8,105 nucleotides of DNA from Thermoplasmata archaeon (GTDB lineage: Archaea > Thermoplasmatota > Thermoplasmata > GCA-020350865): contig CP070726.1 in NCBI GenBank assembly GCA_020350865.1, positions 746,568 to 754,672 on the forward strand, given 5' to 3'. The translations under genes were made by a program, and so were the position numbers. Positions 4,776 through 8,105 of this stretch are shown here, piece after piece (positions within the stretch are counted from its first letter, which is position 1; every line of letters starts with the position of its first letter). The notes beneath the pieces were generated by a model. The model did no database searches. It saw only the letters and a program-made list of their open reading frames with translations, and was not told the DNA's origin.

Positions 4776-4830
4776 TATAAATTACATTGGTATTCCATTC
4801 AATTTGTGTAATTTATTAGCTGAGGGGCTA
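4776..4830. repeat. Hairpin copy 2, diverged tandem duplicate
   Basis: This 55-base stretch aligns without gaps to 4719-4773 at an offset of 57 bases: 35 of 55 positions are identical and 16 of the 20 differences are transitions. It forms its own stem, ATAAATTACA (4777-4786) with TGTAATTTAT (4807-4816), and keeps the right-hand GGGGCTA (4824-4830). Two stem pairs differ from copy 1 on both sides while staying paired (4727/4752 G-C to A-T; 4721/4758 C-G to T-A). Confidence 0.7.
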
Positions 4831-4833
4831 CCC

Positions 4834-4846
4834 GGGCAGTTCGCCC
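4834..4846. repeat. Short GC-rich hairpin just after rdgB
   Basis: GGGC (4834-4837) and GCCC (4843-4846) form a small stem with a five-base loop, 18 bases beyond the rdgB stop. It could mark the rdgB mRNA end; no T run follows. Confidence 0.3.
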
Positions 4847-4864
4847 AATAATTCCTTCCCCTTC

Positions 4865-5428
4865 TTATCTTTTGCCCAGGTGCTCGACCAGTTTCTGGAG
4901 TGCTCGGGCCCTGTGGGAATGTTTGTTCTTTTCCTCGATCTCCATCTCTGCAAAGGTTTTCGTCTCCCCCTCGGCCACAAAGATCGGGTCGTAGCCGAAG
5001 CCGTGCTCCCCTCTCGGCTCGGAGGCCAGCGTCCCGTCCACCCTTCCCTTGAAAACCTTGGGCTCTGAGCCCTTCTCGGCATAGGCGAAGCATGATTCGA
5101 AATGCGCGCTCCTGTCCTTCTTACCCTCCATGAGTTTCAGGGTGCCCTCGAGACCGATCGTCTCGAATATGAACTTGGAAAAGGGGCCTGGAAAGTCATT
5201 TAATGCATGGATGAATAGACCTGCATCCTCCAGCATTACCGCCCCGACCACCTCCGCCTCACTGTATATCCAGTGTATTCCGAAGGTCGCCACCTCCTGG
5301 AGGCTCGATGCCTGTATCTCGGGGTACGATATTTTCAGCTGCCGGACCTGGTAGCCCAATTGGGATAACAGCTTCTCGGCCTCCAGCATCTTGCCTTTGT
5401 TTGTGGTGGCGAACGATATCTCTTTCAT
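4865..5428 (-). CDS. rdgB: XTP/dITP diphosphatase (RdgB/HAM1 family)
   Basis: This 187-residue enzyme of the Ham1/ITPA family hydrolyses XTP, ITP and dITP to monophosphates and pyrophosphate, keeping deaminated purines out of RNA and DNA. All family landmarks are present: TTNKGK (residues 8-13, phosphate binding; the usual second residue Gly is Thr here), E37 and E45 in PEIQASSLQEVA, the metal/general-base region LEDAGLFI (66-73), NDFPGPFSKFI (77-87), GFGYDPIF (143-150, base pocket) and KNKHSHRARA (167-176). Length matches archaeal members of about 185 residues. I chose ATG 5428, which starts directly at the first strand MKEISFAT; an in-frame TTG at 5437 adds three residues. No clear ribosome-binding site is seen. 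It is the third gene of the kae1-bud32-rdgB cluster, 69 bases after bud32, and is probably cotranscribed. Confidence 0.95.
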   Translation of the reverse strand: MKEISFATTNKGKMLEAEKLLSQLGYQVRQLKISYPEIQASSLQEVATFGIHWIYSEAEVVGAVMLEDAGLFIHALNDFPGPFSKFIFETIGLEGTLKLMEGKKDRSAHFESCFAYAEKGSEPKVFKGRVDGTLASEPRGEHGFGYDPIFVAEGETKTFAEMEIEEKNKHSHRARALQKLVEHLGKR

Positions 5429-5497
5429 TTTATTCAACTCGTCGGCGCTAAATCAAGTTCTCGGTTCATTATGGATGAGAGTATGTATTATTCTTTC

Positions 5498-6112
5498 CTA
5501 TGTATACCTTCCCCTCTTTTCGATGTCCTTCACTTTATTTATCACATTATCGGCATCTTCGTATTCCTGCCGATAGCCGTCAAGGACATGGCCGAACATA
5601 CCCAGGATCTCCGAGTGCGTGCTCTCGAAGGCTTCCATAAGCAGATGGAGGTCCACTCCCTTGGCCTCGATTTCCTTGCTCTTGCCGCCGAGACTGAAGT
5701 CAATAAAGTATATTCGGCCGCCTCTCAGGATCATGTTGGATGTGGTGAGGTCGCCGTGGACGAGGTTGTTCTTATGGAGCTTTCCAACGCACTTCCCGAT
5801 AGCCCTGCACAGCTCTTTTTGCTCGTCCACACCAGTCTTGTAAAGAGCCTCCTTCACGCGCTCCCCCTCAACATATTCCATCATAATCTGGCTCTCCTTC
5901 GTGTCCACATCATAGATTATTGGAGTGGAAACCCCGAAAGTTCTGGCCTCTGATATCAGCTTTGCCTCGAGCTTTGTTCTCGCCTCCCTCAGCCTTCTGT
6001 CGATTGCCTCGTGACGATATGTCTTTGGGATGCGTCTTTTCAGAGCGACCTTTCTGCCCCGCCATTCCGAAAGGTAGATTTCCGCCTCGGCACCGCGTTT
6101 GATCAGCTCCAT
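5498..6112 (-). CDS. bud32: KEOPS protein kinase/ATPase Bud32
   Basis: This 204-residue Bud32 is the small kinase-like subunit that binds and stimulates Kae1 in the KEOPS complex. It is a minimal kinase fold: a glycine-poor nucleotide loop RGAEAEIYL (6-14), Lys25 in VALKRR, the helix glutamate region REARTKLEAKLISEARTFGV (42-61), hinge MEYVEGE (78-84), the catalytic loop HGDLTTSN (119-126; Asp121, Asn126) and the metal-binding IDFSLG (137-142; Asp138). The lineage-typical basic C-terminal tail is present as KRGRYT. It lacks the activation segment and C-lobe extensions of ordinary kinases, as expected for the family. The ATG at 6112 is preceded by GGAGGTAA, which is made of the last kae1 codons and stop, with seven bases between the genes. 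In many euryarchaea Kae1 and Bud32 are fused; here they are separate genes in different reading frames. Confidence 0.96.
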   Translation of the reverse strand: MELIKRGAEAEIYLSEWRGRKVALKRRIPKTYRHEAIDRRLREARTKLEAKLISEARTFGVSTPIIYDVDTKESQIMMEYVEGERVKEALYKTGVDEQKELCRAIGKCVGKLHKNNLVHGDLTTSNMILRGGRIYFIDFSLGGKSKEIEAKGVDLHLLMEAFESTHSEILGMFGHVLDGYRQEYEDADNVINKVKDIEKRGRYT

Positions 6113-6119
6113 TTCGAGA

Positions 6120-7133
<1,014 letters not shown>

Positions 7134-7172
7134 TCATCAAGATAATTGTCTAAAAAGTGTACCAAAAAAGGT

Positions 7173-7180
7173 ATTATAAT
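7173..7180 (+). promoter_or_regulatory. TATA box of the gene at 7206
   Basis: ATTATAAT is centred about 30 bases before ATG 7206. No ribosome-binding site is seen, so the transcript is probably leaderless or has only a few leader bases. Confidence 0.5.
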
Positions 7181-7205
7181 TGCTGCATATTGAAATACGT
7201 TCGGA

Positions 7206-7913
7206 ATGAACGCTTTCAGGGGTGTGAAGAAGGACATTGCCTTGGTGATCGGCTTTGTGACTATTGCAGTGGTCGTCATGTTGGTCGCTGCCTGGGGATT
7301 CAATCTCATGGCACCCCAGTACGGACATTACGAGCGCGATATTCAGCGTAATGCCGAAGGTGAGGAAGAAGTCCAATTGCTCGAGCTCGCCGAGAATTTC
7401 AGTTACGGGGAGGTTTTTGAGGTTGACAGATATGTTGGCGGGGGTGACGAGCTGTGGGCGAACTACATCGATTTCCAGGTAGTCGAGCACTACAATCGAG
7501 AGTACGAGAGATTGAGGGATGGGGAGGCCAGACACGATGTCACCTTCATCTACAAGGCCAAGGTTGTCAACACCGAAGAGCTGAAGATAACTTGCACATC
7601 AGCGAGAGATATCTATTCACGTGAGAGAATCATCTTCGAGGCCAATGGCTCGCAAGGGATGCTGGGGATAGAAAGCAGGGAAGGCGAGGATATGGCGGCC
7701 TTTTTCAACGGAACGGATTTTGTTGTGTACGATTCTATTACCGACCTCCAACTGAATTTCCAGGATGTGCACCTTGTCCGCTTTTATCTCGAGTATTCAG
7801 ACACCTGGGACCTTGTGGGGGCCTACTATGTGGAGATTGAGCAGGTAATGGTTTTCGATGGCGAAGGGCAGCCCGTATTCATCTATGTCTCATGCATCCA
7901 GCTGGTAAGTTGA
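7206..7913 (+). CDS. Membrane-anchored protein of unknown function, divergent from kae1
   Basis: I do not recognise this 235-residue protein. A short basic N terminus (MNAFRGVKKD) leads into one hydrophobic helix at about residues 11-30 (IALVIGFVTIAVVVMLVAAW), which by the positive-inside rule puts the rest outside the cytoplasm. The outer part is strongly acidic, with a Glu-rich linker (NAEGEEEVQLLELAE, 49-63) and then alternating aromatic beta strands. The segment FIYKAKVVNTEELKITCTSARD and the C-terminal VSCIQLVS each hold one Cys that could form a disulfide. No class III (pilin) signal cleavage site and no lipobox is evident. Codon use and GC content match the neighbouring kae1 operon, so it looks like a resident gene. 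The start is the first ATG after the stop and fits the TATA box at 7173. Confidence 0.8.
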   Translation: MNAFRGVKKDIALVIGFVTIAVVVMLVAAWGFNLMAPQYGHYERDIQRNAEGEEEVQLLELAENFSYGEVFEVDRYVGGGDELWANYIDFQVVEHYNREYERLRDGEARHDVTFIYKAKVVNTEELKITCTSARDIYSRERIIFEANGSQGMLGIESREGEDMAAFFNGTDFVVYDSITDLQLNFQDVHLVRFYLEYSDTWDLVGAYYVEIEQVMVFDGEGQPVFIYVSCIQLVS

Positions 7914-7927
7914 GTGGCAAACATCGG

Positions 7928-7933
7928 TTTTTT
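7928..7933 (+). terminator. T-run after the gene at 7206
   Basis: Six T residues on the plus strand start 15 bases after the stop codon. Short T tracts such as this can end archaeal transcripts; no hairpin precedes it. Confidence 0.35.
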
Positions 7934-7952
7934 GAAAATAGGTCGACAACCC

Positions 7953-7960
7953 TTAAATAT
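7953..7960 (+). promoter_or_regulatory. TATA box of an unseen transcript at the right edge
   Basis: CCCTTAAATATC fits an archaeal BRE/TATA arrangement. The predicted transcript start is near 7983, directly before two perfect stem-loops (7993-8031 and 8041-8075). Confidence 0.5.
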
Positions 7961-7992
7961 CATCCTGTACATACATTTAGCAGTTCTCCTGA

Positions 7993-8031
7993 AAATTTGC
8001 AGGGACCGGCATAGTTAGGATGTGCAAATTT
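7993..8031 (+). repeat. Stem-loop 1 in the right-edge leader
   Basis: AAATTTGCA (7993-8001) and TGCAAATTT (8023-8031) are perfect 9-bp complements with a 21-base loop. A six-codon mini-ORF (ATG 8020, MCKFEG) begins in the loop and runs through the right arm. Confidence 0.55.
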
Positions 8032-8040
8032 GAGGGTTGA

Positions 8041-8075
8041 CGCTCTTGACAACATTCATATGCCAGACAAGAGCG
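8041..8075 (+). repeat. Stem-loop 2 enclosing a possible start codon
   Basis: CGCTCTTG (8041-8048) and CAAGAGCG (8068-8075) are perfect 8-bp complements with a 19-base loop that contains the ATG at 8060. If this RNA is an mRNA leader, folding would place the start codon in the loop between paired arms. Confidence 0.55.
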
Positions 8076-8105
8076 GCTTTACCTGTGAACATCCAATACA
8101 AGGGA
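8060..8105 (+). CDS. Possible start of a gene running off the window
   Basis: An open frame from ATG 8060 continues to the window end (15 codons, MPDKSGFTCEHPIQG). It is too short to recognise. No ribosome-binding site precedes the ATG. An in-frame TTG at 8031 would extend it by about ten residues. The region could instead be a non-coding RNA made from the promoter at 7953. Confidence 0.3.
   Translation, partial: MPDKSGFTCEHPIQG

Noticed and set aside
4682..4830. A minus-strand frame reading ANKLRKQVEVPKQFVVRGYSDV and, in the second hairpin copy, ANKLHKLNGIPM, as a possible repeated peptide
   Set aside because: Differences between the two copies fall 6/6/8 over the three codon positions, so there is no third-position bias. 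The second copy has an in-frame stop, and the stem-preserving changes explain the pattern better.
7206..7300. Type IV pilin-like (class III) signal peptide at the N terminus of the gene at 7206
   Set aside because: The RG is followed by VKKD rather than a hydrophobic stretch with the usual cleavage context, so an ordinary membrane anchor is the simpler reading.

Overview
The window is archaeal, most likely euryarchaeal. It carries the Kae1 and Bud32 subunits of the KEOPS tRNA-modification complex in archaeal/eukaryal form. It has an archaeal-type tRNA-Gln without an encoded CCA. Several genes have a TATA box centred about 25-30 bases before the start codon, some apparently leaderless, and others have GGAGG/GGTGAT-type Shine-Dalgarno sites. 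No marker pins down the lineage.

Layout. Positions 1-4450 form an AT-richer, mostly accessory block. It contains a membrane-anchored unknown protein (198-800, +). Next is a two-gene overlapping cassette of a small alpha/beta protein and a retropepsin-like aspartic protease (1444 to 901, -), followed by an ASCH-domain protein (1656-2039, +). Then come a second membrane-anchored unknown (2078-2485, -, probably with a longer N terminus), a 300-base gap with inverted repeats, a class I SAM methyltransferase (2846-3643, -) and a six-helix membrane protein (3744-4388, -). A tRNA-Gln(TTG) gene (4608-4681, -) sits at the transition. To its right, separated by an unusual diverged tandem pair of hairpins (4708-4830), lies a GC-richer housekeeping operon on the minus strand: kae1, bud32, rdgB (7100 down to 4865). 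Divergent from kae1 is a third membrane-anchored unknown (7206-7913, +). The last 190 bases hold a further promoter, two perfect inverted repeats and perhaps the start of another gene.

How the genes work together. Kae1 and Bud32 belong to the complex that makes t6A at position 37 of ANN-decoding tRNAs. Their genes are tightly coupled, because the bud32 ribosome-binding site overlaps the kae1 stop codon. RdgB removes non-canonical purine triphosphates, so the operon combines tRNA modification with nucleotide-pool hygiene. The protease cassette and the ASCH gene are divergently transcribed from a shared 200-base intergenic region, but no functional link is shown.

Most notable observations: (1) the tandem hairpins between rdgB and the tRNA, in which two stem base pairs have both sides changed so that pairing is kept; (2) a tRNA-Gln whose acceptor stem has a G-U first pair and a G-A second pair, at the junction with the accessory block; (3) two membrane-protein genes with strong Shine-Dalgarno sites correctly spaced from non-standard codons (ATT, TTA) rather than from ATG; (4) the small-protein/retropepsin cassette; (5) two perfect stem-loops behind a promoter at the right edge.
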